From Natronorubrum bangense (lineage in GTDB: Archaea > Halobacteriota > Halobacteria > Halobacteriales > Natrialbaceae): a DNA stretch of 64,000 nt. The notes under the pieces were generated by a model, which searched no databases, had not been told where the DNA came from, and saw nothing but the letters and a program-made list of their open reading frames with translations. The translations under genes and the position numbers were made by a program. The stretch is from positions 434,001 to 498,000 of the forward strand of contig NZ_CP031305.1 of NCBI RefSeq assembly GCF_004799645.1. Reading direction: 5' to 3'. Positions 16,820 through 26,579 of this stretch are shown piece after piece (position 1 is the stretch's first letter; every line of letters starts with the position of its first letter).

Positions 16820-18852
16820 AGGAACCACCCTCCATACAGTCCGAGCACGAGCAGTAAGCCGATGAACCCGGCCACCAGCAGTGCCGCGTAGTTCGTCACG
16901 ATACCCGTCTGGATGCGTTTCACCCAGCTACTGCTGAACAGGCTGACAGACGAGATGCCGTTTACCGTCCCGTCGATGACGGTCCGATCGAATCGATCCG
17001 CGACTCGTGCAACCGGCTGTGTAACTCCTTCTGCGAGCCAGACCTGATACTCGTCCTGGTAGTAGTTGGCTTCAGCGACCTTTCCGACGCTACCCAGCCG
17101 TTCTTTGTGCGCGACCGGCTCGGGAACGTTGTACAGTTTCCAGGCCAGTCCGGCACCCGAGAAGGCAAGCAGCAAGGAGACACCGGCAGCGATCAGGACA
17201 GTCTGTTGTTCGGTGCCGATCTCGCCTGTTTCGTAAGCCAGCAACTCACCGTAGGCGCCGTAGGTCAGCCCCTCGAGTGCGCCGTACTCGCCGTCGAGCC
17301 AGGACTCGAGGAAGGTGAGTTCGATGCCGGTGAGTTTGTAGACTGGTGCGAGATTCGCGATCCCGGCCACGACAGCGAGGATCCCCAGTGTGATCAGTGG
17401 AAGCTTGATCGCCCAGCCGACCGGGTGTGGGTCCTCGGCAGCCTCGGAACGAGGCTCACCGTGGAAGGTCAGGAAGACCATCCGGAAGGTGTAGAAGCCG
17501 GTGAAGAAGACGGCGACGAGCGCCATTGCGTAGGCGGCGAGGATAACTGGCTCCTCTAAGCCGACGATCATTGCGTCGTACAGAATTTCGTCTTTGGACC
17601 AAAAGCCCGAGAACGGGATGATTCCGGCGAGCGCGAGCGCGCCCGCGAGGAACGTGTAGTAGGTGACCGGCGCTTTGTCTTTGAGGCCACCCATCTTCCA
17701 CATGTCCTGTTCGTGGTGCATGAGGACGATGACGGCTCCGGCACCGAGGAACAGCAGCGCCTTGAAGAAGGCGTGGTTCATGAGGTGGAAGACGCCAGCG
17801 ACGTAGCCGCCGACGCCGAGTCCCAGCATCATGTAGCCGTACTGGCTGATCGTCGAGTACGCAAGCACCTGTTTGATGTCGTCTTTGACGACACCCATCG
17901 TCGCCGCAAACAGTGCGGTAAAGCCGCCGACGAAAGCGATGATCGCCAGCGCCGTCGGGCTGAGTGCGTAGTAGCCGAACATCCGGGCGACCAGATAGAC
18001 ACCGGCTGCGACCATCGTCGCCGCGTGAATCAGTGCGGAGACGGTGGTTGGACCTTCCATGGCGTCAGGAAGCCAGGTGTGGAAGGGGAACTGTGCGGAC
18101 TTGCCGAGGACACCACCGAGCACGAGCAGCCCGGTGATCGTCACCCACGTCTGGGCGTCAAAGCCGAACAGCTGTGTGTCGTCGTTGATCGCGGTTTCGG
18201 CTGCGGCGATGAACGACTCGTCGCCGGCGAACGCGACCGTCCCGAACGTCGCTGCGATTGCGACAACCCCGATCAGGAAGAAGTAGTCACCGAAACGAGT
18301 GACCAGGAACGCCTTCTTCGCGGCCGACGGTGCAGATCGCGTTCGGAACCAGAACCCGATCAGCAGATACGAACAGAGGCCGACGAGTTCGAAGAACATG
18401 AACGCCATCAGCAGGTTGTCCGCGTAGACAAAGGCGAGCATGCTGAACGTAAAGAGACCGAGCCCGGCGTAGTACCGGGGGAGTCCCGTCTCACCTTCCG
18501 CGTTCATGTAGCCGAGACTGAACACGTGGACGAGGACGGCGACGAGTGAGACGATCACCAGCATCAGCGCCGAGAGCGGATCGATCAGGATCCCGAACGT
18601 GAACGCGATCCCCTCAGCACCGACTTCGCTCGCAGCGTCGCCGGCTGTCCACTCATAGAGCGTTTCGTGATACACTTCACCACTCGCAACGGCCGCAAGC
18701 ATCACAAGCGAGAGCAGTAACGAGCCTGCTGTCGCGAAGATACCCGCAATTGCTCCCTTCTTCGGCAGCCACTTGCCGAACGTCAGAGCAACGACGAAGG
18801 CCACGAGCGGGAACGCCGCAATCGCTGGAGCATAATCGAATACACCTTCCAT
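16816..18852 (-). CDS. nuoL: Complex I subunit L (proton-pumping antiporter-like, lateral helix)
   Basis: The 678-residue protein is the longest antiporter-like subunit. It has the characteristic core (FFELVGLCSYLLIGFW, FPFHTWLPDAMEGPTTVSALIHAATMVAAGVYL, DIKQVLAYSTISQYGYMMLG). It also has a long C-terminal extension (from about 480) ending in a final transmembrane helix, corresponding to the lateral helix and anchor. The start lies one base after the nuoK stop. The gap-free packing shows it belongs to the same transcript. Function as the distal proton pump is inferred from the family. Confidence 0.95.
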   Translation of the reverse strand: MEGVFDYAPAIAAFPLVAFVVALTFGKWLPKKGAIAGIFATAGSLLLSLVMLAAVASGEVYHETLYEWTAGDAASEVGAEGIAFTFGILIDPLSALMLVIVSLVAVLVHVFSLGYMNAEGETGLPRYYAGLGLFTFSMLAFVYADNLLMAFMFFELVGLCSYLLIGFWFRTRSAPSAAKKAFLVTRFGDYFFLIGVVAIAATFGTVAFAGDESFIAAAETAINDDTQLFGFDAQTWVTITGLLVLGGVLGKSAQFPFHTWLPDAMEGPTTVSALIHAATMVAAGVYLVARMFGYYALSPTALAIIAFVGGFTALFAATMGVVKDDIKQVLAYSTISQYGYMMLGLGVGGYVAGVFHLMNHAFFKALLFLGAGAVIVLMHHEQDMWKMGGLKDKAPVTYYTFLAGALALAGIIPFSGFWSKDEILYDAMIVGLEEPVILAAYAMALVAVFFTGFYTFRMVFLTFHGEPRSEAAEDPHPVGWAIKLPLITLGILAVVAGIANLAPVYKLTGIELTFLESWLDGEYGALEGLTYGAYGELLAYETGEIGTEQQTVLIAAGVSLLLAFSGAGLAWKLYNVPEPVAHKERLGSVGKVAEANYYQDEYQVWLAEGVTQPVARVADRFDRTVIDGTVNGISSVSLFSSSWVKRIQTGIVTNYAALLVAGFIGLLLVLGLYGGWFL

Positions 18853-18853
18853 C

Positions 18854-19159
18854 TTACCACCTCATCGTCGTCGGAACCGTGACGTCGACGTCACGGAAGT
18901 TACGGTACAACACCAGGATGATCCCGAGTCCAACAGCGACCTCTGCAGCGGCAAGCGCCATCGTAAACAGCGCAAACACCTGCCCCGTGAGGTTGCCGTG
19001 ATAGAACGCAAAGGCGATCAAGTTGATATTCGCTGCGTTCAACATCAACTCAACGGACATCAAGAACATTAGTGCGTTGCGACGCGTCAAGACCCCGAAG
19101 AGACCGATACAGAACAGCCCCATCGACAGCAGGATGTAGTACTCGATGGCGATGCTCAT
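18854..19159 (-). CDS. nuoK: Complex I subunit K
   Basis: The 101-residue, three-helix membrane subunit has the conserved buried glutamates of the E-channel (VELMLNAANINLIAF and ALAAAEVAVGLGIIL). It connects the quinone-binding region to the antiporter-like subunits. Its ATG overlaps the nuoJ2 stop by four bases. Length and motifs fit bacterial and archaeal NuoK closely. Confidence 0.95.
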   Translation of the reverse strand: MSIAIEYYILLSMGLFCIGLFGVLTRRNALMFLMSVELMLNAANINLIAFAFYHGNLTGQVFALFTMALAAAEVAVGLGIILVLYRNFRDVDVTVPTTMRW

Positions 19160-19548
19160 CGATCGTCACCTCCACTCGAGTCGGATACGCCACGAGTGGT
19201 GTCCGAACCCGTGCTCGAAAGCGGCGAGACTGGCTCGCCACCCTCCTCGCGTTTTGCGAGGACGAGCGAGGCGTCGAGTGCCGCATCGAGTGCGATTGCA
19301 ACCAGCAAGAACGACGCGAGGAACGGCTCAGTTGCACCGATCGAGCCCTCTGTCGACTGCAACACATCGAGGTCGAACATCGCGTAGCCGATTTCGGACG
19401 TAATCGCGATCCCGTCTGGATAGCCGGCGTTTGCCATCGACGCAAACGACGTGTTCAGGACGATCAGTGCCATCAGCCCGAAGAGGGCGACGGCAAGCAG
19501 TCCTGGCAGCAGCGTCTTTCCAACTCTAAACTGTGGCCCGGTCGTCAT
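19156..19548 (-). CDS. nuoJ2: Complex I subunit J, C-terminal half (J2)
   Basis: The 130-residue protein has two transmembrane helices (about 12-32 and 75-95) and a polar C-terminal tail rich in Ser, Gly and Asp. Together with the 89-residue J1 upstream it matches a full-length NuoJ split in two, a layout known in haloarchaeal complex I operons. The ATG overlaps the J1 stop by four bases, so the two halves are translated together. The N-terminal GKTLLPGLLAVALFGLMALIVL helix corresponds to NuoJ helix 4. Confidence 0.85.
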   Translation of the reverse strand: MTTGPQFRVGKTLLPGLLAVALFGLMALIVLNTSFASMANAGYPDGIAITSEIGYAMFDLDVLQSTEGSIGATEPFLASFLLVAIALDAALDASLVLAKREEGGEPVSPLSSTGSDTTRGVSDSSGGDDR

Positions 19549-19814
19549 GTCTGTACCACCTCGTCGGACGCCTGCTCGTCACGCTGAGTCAACATCACCG
19601 CGAAGGTGATGAGGATGAGCACCCCGCCAACGTAGACGAGAATCTGCATCATCGCGACGAACTCGGCAGCGAGCATCACGTAGTGAACCGCGATACTCAA
19701 AAGCGCCACACCGAGCATCAGCGCCGAATGCCACGGATCCTGCAAGAGGACCACGCAAAGCGCGCTGGCAAGCGTCACGAACGCAAACAGTGCGAACGCG
19801 ATCGTTTCCATCAT
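19545..19814 (-). CDS. nuoJ1: Complex I subunit J, N-terminal half (J1)
   Basis: The protein has 89 residues from ATG 19812-19814, two bases after the nuoI stop. A longer frame reaching 19856 lies inside nuoI and was rejected. It carries the first three NuoJ helices, including the conserved segment VMLAAEFVAMMQILVYVGGVLILITFAVML, in which the pi-bulge helix 3 lies. It pairs with J2 to make up a complete subunit J. Confidence 0.9.
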   Translation of the reverse strand: MMETIAFALFAFVTLASALCVVLLQDPWHSALMLGVALLSIAVHYVMLAAEFVAMMQILVYVGGVLILITFAVMLTQRDEQASDEVVQT

Positions 19815-19816
19815 TG

Positions 19817-20278
19817 TTACTGGTAATCCACGTCTCCGTCTCCCTCGCCGATCCACGCACCCCGGTCAGGCTCACGTGACTCGAGCGGGTCAATATCTTT
19901 ATACCACGGTACCGCTCGCAGCTGGTCTTTGTTGTAGACCAGATCGTGTTTGGTGTCGCCGGTGAACTCGAAGTTCTGTGTCAGCAAGATCGCATCGACA
20001 GGACAGACCTCCTCACAGAGCCGACAGTAGATACACTGCCCGATGTTGAGGTTGTACTGTTCGCCGTTGCGCTTGTCGTCCATCACGATCTGAATCGTGT
20101 CGTTTGGACAGACGTTCTCACACTGACGACACCAGATACAGCGCTCCTGGCTGAACTTGTGGACGCCCCGAAACCGCGGGGAGACGTCCGGTGCAGTCTC
20201 GGGATACTCGACGGTGAACGTCGAGCCATCCAGTGCGTGTTTCATCGTCGTAGCCATGGATTTGAGTAGTCCGATCAT
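19817..20278 (-). CDS. nuoI: Complex I subunit I, two-[4Fe-4S] ferredoxin-like protein
   Basis: The 153-residue peripheral subunit carries clusters N6a and N6b. Cysteine motifs CIWCRQCENVCP (C47, C50, C53, C57) and CIYCRLCEEVCP (C82, C85, C88, C92) are complete. It passes electrons to NuoB. Its ATG overlaps the nuoH stop by four bases. In an operon without nuoEFG it is probably the entry point for an external donor such as reduced ferredoxin or a soluble dehydrogenase, which is inference. Confidence 0.95.
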   Translation of the reverse strand: MIGLLKSMATTMKHALDGSTFTVEYPETAPDVSPRFRGVHKFSQERCIWCRQCENVCPNDTIQIVMDDKRNGEQYNLNIGQCIYCRLCEEVCPVDAILLTQNFEFTGDTKHDLVYNKDQLRAVPWYKDIDPLESREPDRGAWIGEGDGDVDYQ

Positions 20279-21351
20279 GCAATCAGCCCCACAATTACTG
20301 CGGTAATGACGAGATTAGCGAACGAAAGGACGAGCAGTCCTTTCCAGCCGATCTCGATGAGTTGGTCGATCCTGACACGTGGGATCGCCGAGCGAAGCCA
20401 CTGGGTCAGGAAGAACACCGCCCAGATCTTGATGATGAACCAGACGATGCCCGGCAGCACGGGTCCGGCCGGGCCACCGAGGAAGATCGTCGCGATGATC
20501 GCCCCACCGAGGAAGATGTGGATGAACTCCCCGAGGTAGATCAACACGAAGTAGACGCTCGAGTACTCGGTCTGATAGCCAGCAACGATCTCTGTCGGCG
20601 CTTCGGGCGTGTCGAAGGGGTTACGGCCGACTTCAGCGAAGTTCGCTATCAGAAAGAGCACGAACGCGAACGGGTTGACCAGCGCATACCACGCTGGAAT
20701 GTCGAGGCCGCCGAGGGAGACGAGCGTCTGTGCCTGTGCATCGACGATCGTACTCATCTGCAGTGAGCCGGCGAAAATAACGACCGACATCCCGGTGACG
20801 ACCAGCGGAATCTCGTAGGCAACGTTCTGTGCGACCGCCCGCAGGCCGCCGAGCATCGAGTACTTGTTCGCCGACGCGTAGCCAGCCATCACCAGCCCGA
20901 TGCTGGCGATGCCGGCGACCGCGAAGACGAACGCGAGGCCGACCTCGGGGTCTGCGAGGTGAATCCCGCTGCCCATCGGGATCACGGCAAATCCGAGCAG
21001 CGCCGACGATGCGATGATGAGCGGCGCGAGATCGTACGCCGGTCGATCGGCATCTTCGGGGATAATGAGCTCTTTTGAGAGCAGTCGCACGGAGTCGGCG
21101 ACGATGATCAGCAAGCCGGCCGGACCGAGGCGATTAACGGCGATCCGGTCGGTGAACGCAGCCGTGATCTTTCGTTTCGCCCACGGACCGGCGACACCGG
21201 TCATCGCCAGCATGATGTTGCCGACGATAAACGCCGCGAGGAACGTCGCGAGCAGTTCGCCGCCGACACCGAACTGATCTAAGCCGGTCAGCTCGCCGAT
21301 TCGCTCGGGGAGCAACACGGTGTCTGTCTGTAACGGGAGTGCACCAACCAT
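20275..21351 (-). CDS. nuoH: Complex I subunit H, quinone-channel membrane subunit
   Basis: The 358-residue protein has about 8-9 helices. Conserved parts include the loop RLGPAGLLIIVADSVRLLSKE and the acidic segment AEVGRNPFDTPEAPTEIVAGYQTEYS, which lines the quinone cavity and E-channel. It lies two bases after the nuoCD stop and overlaps nuoI by four. It anchors the hydrophilic arm to the membrane. Confidence 0.95.
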   Translation of the reverse strand: MVGALPLQTDTVLLPERIGELTGLDQFGVGGELLATFLAAFIVGNIMLAMTGVAGPWAKRKITAAFTDRIAVNRLGPAGLLIIVADSVRLLSKELIIPEDADRPAYDLAPLIIASSALLGFAVIPMGSGIHLADPEVGLAFVFAVAGIASIGLVMAGYASANKYSMLGGLRAVAQNVAYEIPLVVTGMSVVIFAGSLQMSTIVDAQAQTLVSLGGLDIPAWYALVNPFAFVLFLIANFAEVGRNPFDTPEAPTEIVAGYQTEYSSVYFVLIYLGEFIHIFLGGAIIATIFLGGPAGPVLPGIVWFIIKIWAVFFLTQWLRSAIPRVRIDQLIEIGWKGLLVLSFANLVITAVIVGLIA

Positions 21352-21353
21352 AC

Positions 21354-23009
21354 TTACCGATCCACCTCCCCAAGAACGATGTCGAGACTGCCCAGTGAGG
21401 CGACCAGGTCAGGGATGTACTCCCCTTCGGACATGACCTCGAGCGCCGAGAGGTTGTGGAAACACGGACTTCGGATCTTGAACCGGCCGGGTTTGTCCGT
21501 TCCGTCCGATCGAATGTAGATCCCGAGTTCACCTTTCGCGCCTTCGACCGCACGGTAAACTTCCGTGTCGGCGTCCGGTTTGAGCGTCCGTGGAACGTTT
21601 GCCTGTACCTCGCGGTCGTCTTCGGGCCAGTCCTCGAGCAAGTCGAGACACTGCTCGATAATCTTTGCCGACTCCTCGACTTCCTGCATGCGAACGAGGA
21701 CGCGCGCGTAGTTGTCGCAGCCGTCTTCGGTGATGACGTCCCACTCCAAGTTCTCGTAGTAGCCGTAGGGGTCGTCACGGCGAAGATCGTAGTCGACGCC
21801 GGAGCCACGGGCGACGGGGCCCGTACAGCCGTAGTCTTTGACATCCTCGGGTTCCAGAACGCCGGTGTTGTGACACCGAATCTGGAAAATCTCGTTCGAG
21901 GTGATCATGTCGTTGTACTCGTCGACTTTCGCCGGTAGTTCGTCGAGGAAGTCCCGGGTCTTTGCGATGAACTCATCGCGCGGTTCGGGCAGATCCCAGG
22001 CGACCCCACCGAGTCGGAAGTAGTTGAACATCAGCCGCTGGCCAGTGAGATCCTCGAGGATGTCCTGGACGACCTCCCGGTCACGGAACGCATACTGGAA
22101 GACGGCGGTAAAGTCGCCGTAGACGTCCAGTGCGAACGTTCCGAGTGCGAGCATGTGCGAGGCGATCCGGCACAGTTCAGCGCCCATCGTTCGGATGATC
22201 TGGGCGTATTCAGGCACGTCGATATCTGCCATATCTTCGGCCGCACGGGCGTACGCCCACTCGTTTAAGAGTCCGGCCGAGACGTAGTCCCAGCGGTCGG
22301 GGTACGGCATGATCTGGTGGCGATAGGTGCTCTGCTGGCACATCTGCTCTTCACACCGATGGAGGTAGCCGATGTCGGGATCGACATCGACCACCGTCTC
22401 GCCGTCCAACACCGTCTTGACGTGGAGCACGCCGTGAGTTGCGGGGTGGTGTGGACCGATGTTTAAGAACATCGTGTCCGACTCCTCGTCGTGGTGATCG
22501 GGCTGGATCGGATTGGCGTGTTCCGACAGCGTGACGATCTGTGGTTTCTCCTGATCGTACCCCTTCGAGAGCGGATGGCCTTGCCACGTCTCTGGCAGGA
22601 GAATCCGTCGCGGGTCGGGATGGCCCTCGTAGTCGATTCCGACGAGGTCGAACGCTTCACGCTCGTGCCAGTCTGCCGTCCGGAAGACGGGTTCGGCAGA
22701 CTGACTGACGGGGTCGTCGGTCGACGTCGGAACGACCACCGAGACCTCCTGAGTCGGATCGGCGTACTTTTTGAGGTGATAGATCGATTCGTACCGATCT
22801 GAATACTGCTGGGCGGTGAGACAGGAGAGGTGATCGAAGCCGGCTTCGTCTCGGAGGTCGGTCAAGACATCCTGGACGTCGTCCGGTCGGATGACGAACC
22901 CCGGCGCGTTGAGATGATCGTCGCGACCGAGTGCACGATCACCGAGTAACGCCTCGAGATCGCCTTCGCTGACCTCGATCGGCTGCTGTCGCTCGAGTTC
23001 CGTGCTCAT
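21354..23009 (-). CDS. nuoCD: Fused complex I subunits C and D
   Basis: The 551-residue protein has an N-terminal 30-kDa-type NuoC domain (about 1-175, with [26 protein letters not shown]) joined to the 49-kDa NuoD domain (from about 180, [17 protein letters not shown]). The NuoD part has the quinone-site His and Tyr residues and the family stretch [19 protein letters not shown]. Fusion of C and D also occurs in some bacteria. The ATG overlaps the nuoB stop by four bases. It builds the quinone-reducing site with NuoB. Confidence 0.95.
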   Translation of the reverse strand: MSTELERQQPIEVSEGDLEALLGDRALGRDDHLNAPGFVIRPDDVQDVLTDLRDEAGFDHLSCLTAQQYSDRYESIYHLKKYADPTQEVSVVVPTSTDDPVSQSAEPVFRTADWHEREAFDLVGIDYEGHPDPRRILLPETWQGHPLSKGYDQEKPQIVTLSEHANPIQPDHHDEESDTMFLNIGPHHPATHGVLHVKTVLDGETVVDVDPDIGYLHRCEEQMCQQSTYRHQIMPYPDRWDYVSAGLLNEWAYARAAEDMADIDVPEYAQIIRTMGAELCRIASHMLALGTFALDVYGDFTAVFQYAFRDREVVQDILEDLTGQRLMFNYFRLGGVAWDLPEPRDEFIAKTRDFLDELPAKVDEYNDMITSNEIFQIRCHNTGVLEPEDVKDYGCTGPVARGSGVDYDLRRDDPYGYYENLEWDVITEDGCDNYARVLVRMQEVEESAKIIEQCLDLLEDWPEDDREVQANVPRTLKPDADTEVYRAVEGAKGELGIYIRSDGTDKPGRFKIRSPCFHNLSALEVMSEGEYIPDLVASLGSLDIVLGEVDR

Positions 23010-23713
23010 GGTGAATCAGCCCAGTTATACCGCATGACGAGGTCGTCCTCGTCGATTTCGCTCGCGAGTTTCTGCACGAGTTCGTCTTTCGGTAAGTCGC
23101 CGAACTGCTCGAGTTCGTACGGCTTGACGACAACTGGCGACGACTCGCCGTTTTGAATCCGTTCCTGGAGTTTGGCGACGCCGTAGATGAGCGCCTCCGG
23201 CCGGGGCGGACAGCCCGGCACGTGGATGTCGATCGGGATGATCTCCTCGGCACCCTTGACGACGTTGTATCCTTCCTGGAAGGGGCCGCCGGAGATCGTA
23301 CACGATCCCATCCCGACGACGAACTTGGGTTCGGGCATCTGGTCGTAGACGCGCTTCATGCGGGGGCCGAACTTCGAGACGATCGTTCCGGGGACGATCA
23401 TCACGTCGGCCTGTCGCGGTGAGGCGCGAGGAACACCAGCACCGAAGCGATCGAGGTCGTGTTTAATCGCGTAGGTGTGGATCATCTCGATACTACAGCA
23501 GGCGATCCCGAACTGTAGCATGAACATCGAGTTGCCCCGGACCCAGTTCATGAACTGATCGAACTTCGTGAGGATAAACGGCGATGCGCCGAATGCCTCC
23601 CGAAGTTTGGAGTTGAACCGGTCGTCCGGCCCTTCGCCGATCCGCGAGTCGCGGGTATCCGTCGACGGGGCGGTGCTGCCGTGGATCGATTGCCGTGGAT
23701 TGTTGCTGCTCAT
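23006..23713 (-). CDS. nuoB: Complex I subunit B, N2 cluster protein
   Basis: The 235-residue protein has N2 cluster ligands C72-C73 in [13 protein letters not shown]138 in GSCTISGG and C168 in [12 protein letters not shown] polar 45-residue N-terminal extension (with [19 protein letters not shown]) precedes the conserved core and is longer than in bacteria. The ATG overlaps the nuoA stop by four bases. It delivers electrons to the quinone in the NuoD pocket. Confidence 0.95.
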   Translation of the reverse strand: MSSNNPRQSIHGSTAPSTDTRDSRIGEGPDDRFNSKLREAFGASPFILTKFDQFMNWVRGNSMFMLQFGIACCSIEMIHTYAIKHDLDRFGAGVPRASPRQADVMIVPGTIVSKFGPRMKRVYDQMPEPKFVVGMGSCTISGGPFQEGYNVVKGAEEIIPIDIHVPGCPPRPEALIYGVAKLQERIQNGESSPVVVKPYELEQFGDLPKDELVQKLASEIDEDDLVMRYNWADSP

Positions 23714-24123
23714 TGTCGATCACTGCCAGACGTTGCCTGACTGGGTGTCTGTGCCCACTGTACTGCACCGGTGCGCCATGCCCATGCGAGTCCGACCATC
23801 AGAATGGCGACGAACAGCAGCATCGGCCCGAGGATCTCGAGCAGCGAGACGGCGTCCGATTCGACGGCATCCAGGTAGACAACCGCCCAGGGGAACAGAA
23901 GGACGGTCTCGATATCGAAAACGACGAACAGAAGCGCAACCATGTAGTACTGGATGTTGAACCGAATGCGCGTCCCGCCGGTTGGAACCTCGCCACTCTC
24001 GTAGGTGGCGCGTTTACTCGTTTCAGGGACTGACGGCCGCAAGAGGTACGATACCGCCATCATTCCGAGCGGTATCAGTAGTCCGACGAGCGCCAGTGCC
24101 CCGATCGCGATCCAATCATTCAT
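23710..24123 (-). CDS. nuoA: Complex I subunit A
   Basis: The protein has 137 residues from ATG 24121-24123 (MNDWIAIGALALVG). The upstream in-frame ATG at 24153 would fall at the TATA box, so it was rejected. Three transmembrane helices are visible, with the conserved loop TYESGEVPTGGTRIRFNIQYYMVAL, whose Cys is absent as in many archaea. This is the first gene of the operon; a TATA-like element CTTATATG on the minus strand at 24155-24162 fits a promoter with a short leader. Confidence 0.95.
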   Translation of the reverse strand: MNDWIAIGALALVGLLIPLGMMAVSYLLRPSVPETSKRATYESGEVPTGGTRIRFNIQYYMVALLFVVFDIETVLLFPWAVVYLDAVESDAVSLLEILGPMLLFVAILMVGLAWAWRTGAVQWAQTPSQATSGSDRQ

Positions 24124-24154
24124 CTCCGTAACGTTCGAGGGTTCAAACCGCACG

Positions 24155-24162
24155 CATATAAG
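24155..24162 (-). promoter_or_regulatory. TATA box of the complex I operon
   Basis: CTTATATG on the minus strand, 32-39 bases before the nuoA ATG, predicts transcription starting about 10 bases before the codon. Confidence 0.6.
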
Positions 24163-24401
24163 GGTTGATTGTTCGTTTTTCGGCAGAACACGGACTCCAA
24201 CGCCGTCTTTCGTGATGAATCACGCACTTGGGTTTTACTCAGTTGTCATTCGTAGCTATCGAGAATCAAACTAATCAAGATCTGTGAGCCATGGCTGTTT
24301 TCCGCCAGCGTGGACCGTTGGGTCCGGTAGGCCCTGATTTTCTACCGGCGACGATCTCGCTCAAGCGCTGTCAACTATCCGACGTGCGGGCTGCTGGCTC
24401 G

Positions 24402-24485
24402 CTATCGTAACACCTGCACTGAGGGACACACTACCAACGGCCGTCGTGCGATCAGGTGCGTGCTGACGGGTAGTCAGCAGTAACA
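24402..24485 (-). repeat. Dispersed palindromic repeat R1, copy 2
   Basis: Read on the minus strand it gives GTTACTGCTGACTACCCGTC then CGCACCTGATCGCACG, closely matching copies at 36788 and 869. Only one of the two hairpin arms is well kept. It occupies the gap between the complex I operon and purE; the rest of 24124-24568 shows no gene. Confidence 0.65.
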
Positions 24486-24568
24486 CTCAGCGATCGCGTG
24501 ACTGTCTTGAACGCGCGCTGAATCGTGGCCTCCACTCGAGAGACCAGCGTCTCAGCTCGACCAGGTCG

Positions 24569-25201
24569 TTACTCGCGTGTAAACTCCGCCGTGCCCTGGT
24601 CGTGTACGTCTCGAGAGACTGCACCGACACCCTCGCGGAGGTCGTCGTGGTAGGCAACGAGTCGGTCACGAACGGTCTCGTGTTGGCGGGCAAGAATCTG
24701 GGCCGCCGAGAGCGCGGCGTTGAACGATTTGCCGGCGTCGACGGCGACCAGCGGTGCGCCGGTGGGCATGCCAATGACGCTGTCGACGGATTTCTCCTGG
24801 ACTGGGACGCCGATCACCGGCAGCGGGTAGGCGATCGAGGCCGTCATATTCGGCAGGTCGGCCGACTTCCCGCCCGCGCCGGCGATGATGACCTCGAGGC
24901 CGCGATCCTCGGCTGTCTCGGCGTACGCCGTCATCAGATCCGGGGTGCGGTGGGCCGAGGTGACGTACGTCTCGAACGTAAAGCGCTCTGCGGGCGGGCT
25001 CTCGTAGTCGGTCTGTTCGGCAAAGTCGAGCTCGTCGACGAAGGCGTCGTAGGCGCCGCGGCGCTTCCCGCCGGTCATCATGACCTCGAGGTCAGAATCA
25101 CTTCCCATGACGATCCCGACGTCTGGCGTCTCCGCTGCTGGGCGGTCCTGTTCGGCTTCACGGTGTAGACGGTCGATCAGATCGCTGACGCTGTCGCTCA
25201 T
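24569..25201 (-). CDS. purE: N5-carboxyaminoimidazole ribonucleotide mutase
   Basis: The protein has 210 residues from ATG 25199-25201. It converts N5-CAIR to CAIR in purine synthesis, after PurK. Signature parts are MGSDSDLEVM, the catalytic-His motif SAHRTPDLM, and AGAGGKSADLPNMTAS. Between GSDSD and SAHRTP there are 44 residues instead of about 25, an insert rich in acidic and aromatic residues that I regard as a haloarchaeal feature. About 30 polar residues precede the core and about 40 follow it. It lies 41 bases downstream of purK, so purK-purE form an operon. Confidence 0.95.
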   Translation of the reverse strand: MSDSVSDLIDRLHREAEQDRPAAETPDVGIVMGSDSDLEVMMTGGKRRGAYDAFVDELDFAEQTDYESPPAERFTFETYVTSAHRTPDLMTAYAETAEDRGLEVIIAGAGGKSADLPNMTASIAYPLPVIGVPVQEKSVDSVIGMPTGAPLVAVDAGKSFNAALSAAQILARQHETVRDRLVAYHDDLREGVGAVSRDVHDQGTAEFTRE

Positions 25202-25242
25202 AGGAAAGGATGGTCGGGCAGGTGACTTCAATCCGCCCGAAA

Positions 25243-26409
25243 TCACTCCGCCGTGAACGTGAGGGCGTCCTCGAGTTCACGTGCAGTCTCGAGGAGAGCC
25301 TCGACGTCGGTATCCGGATCGCTACCCGAAACCGTCACGTGGCCCATCTTACGGCCCGGACGGGACGTACGCTTGCCGTACCAGTGGAGGTGTGCACCGG
25401 GGGTCTCGAGGATTTCGTCGATGTCTCGCAGCCGTGCGTCTTGATTCTCCGTGACGTCGGCCAGCAGGTTCGTCAGTGCTGTTGGCGAGCGCAGTTCGGT
25501 TGAGCCAAGCGGCCAGCCGAGGACGGCTCGGGCGTGCTGTTCGAACTGGGAACTCTGTGCGCCCTCGATCGTCCAGTGGCCCGAGTTGTGCGGACGCGGG
25601 GCGATTTCGTTGAGCAGGATTTCATCACCGCTCGTTTCAAAAAGTTCGATTCCATACACGCCGCGCCCGTCCATCACTTCGAGGACATCGCGGGCGACCT
25701 CGTAGGCGCGTTCGGAAGCGGCCTCGATCGAGCGTGCGGGGACGATCGTCTCCCGAAGGATCTCGTCTTCGTGGATGTTCTCGCCGAGCGGGAAGGTCGC
25801 GACCTCGTCGTCGCCTTTGACGGCGATGACTGAGACCTCGCGTTCGAACTCGACGAACGCTTCGACCATTGCAGGGCCGGCGACCGACTCGAGGGCGTCC
25901 TCGGCGTCTTCTTTCGATTCGACGGGGACGTTCCCGCGGCCGTCGTAGCCACCAGTCCGCGCTTTCAACATGACTGGTGCGCCGTAGTCGTCGATCGCCG
26001 CGCGGATGTCGTCGGCGCTGTCGACCGCACGGAACGGCGGCACCGGAACGCCGGCGTCCTCGAGTTCCCGTTTCTGGACGAGTTTGTCGTGGATCGTCCG
26101 TAGTGTCGACGGCTTCGGGTGCACGGGCGTCCCCGTATCCTCGCTGATGCGCTCTAAGACGTCCTGGTCGGCGAGTTCGATCTCGAACGTGAGCACGTCC
26201 GCGCGGGCGGCGAGTTCGCGAATTCCCGCTTCGTCGTCGAAGTCGGCGACGATCTGATCGCGGGCGACTGGCGCGGCCGGGCAGTCCGGTGTCGGATCGA
26301 GCACGACGACCTCCACGCCAAGCGGCGACGCGGCCTCGGCGAGCATCCGCCCGAGCTGTCCGCCACCGACGACGCCAAGCGTCGGTCCCGGCATCTGTAG
26401 CGTTGTCAT
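25243..26409 (-). CDS. purK: N5-carboxyaminoimidazole ribonucleotide synthase
   Basis: The 388-residue ATP-grasp enzyme makes N5-CAIR from AIR, bicarbonate and ATP. It has the N-terminal GVVGGGQLGRMLAEAA, the ATP-grasp lysine in KARTGGYDGRGN, and ELFETSGDEILLNEIAPRPHNSGHWT of the catalytic domain. The ATG at 26407-26409 is used; one five codons later is an alternative. It is the first gene of the purK-purE pair, divergent from ribH with 170 bases between them. Confidence 0.95.
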   Translation of the reverse strand: MTTLQMPGPTLGVVGGGQLGRMLAEAASPLGVEVVVLDPTPDCPAAPVARDQIVADFDDEAGIRELAARADVLTFEIELADQDVLERISEDTGTPVHPKPSTLRTIHDKLVQKRELEDAGVPVPPFRAVDSADDIRAAIDDYGAPVMLKARTGGYDGRGNVPVESKEDAEDALESVAGPAMVEAFVEFEREVSVIAVKGDDEVATFPLGENIHEDEILRETIVPARSIEAASERAYEVARDVLEVMDGRGVYGIELFETSGDEILLNEIAPRPHNSGHWTIEGAQSSQFEQHARAVLGWPLGSTELRSPTALTNLLADVTENQDARLRDIDEILETPGAHLHWYGKRTSRPGRKMGHVTVSGSDPDTDVEALLETARELEDALTFTAE

Positions 26410-26579
26410 TGCGCGAACGGTTGACGTTGCCCGGGGTTAAGGGTTCCCAATAGAACGACGCGGTTCGAATCTCGATCGCTGTCCGTCCCGCCGGTTGCGG
26501 GTGATTTATCGTGATCGATTATCCGGGTTTGTTACTCGATAACGGTACCTCTTTTACCCATCCACTCTACCGCTCGCGT

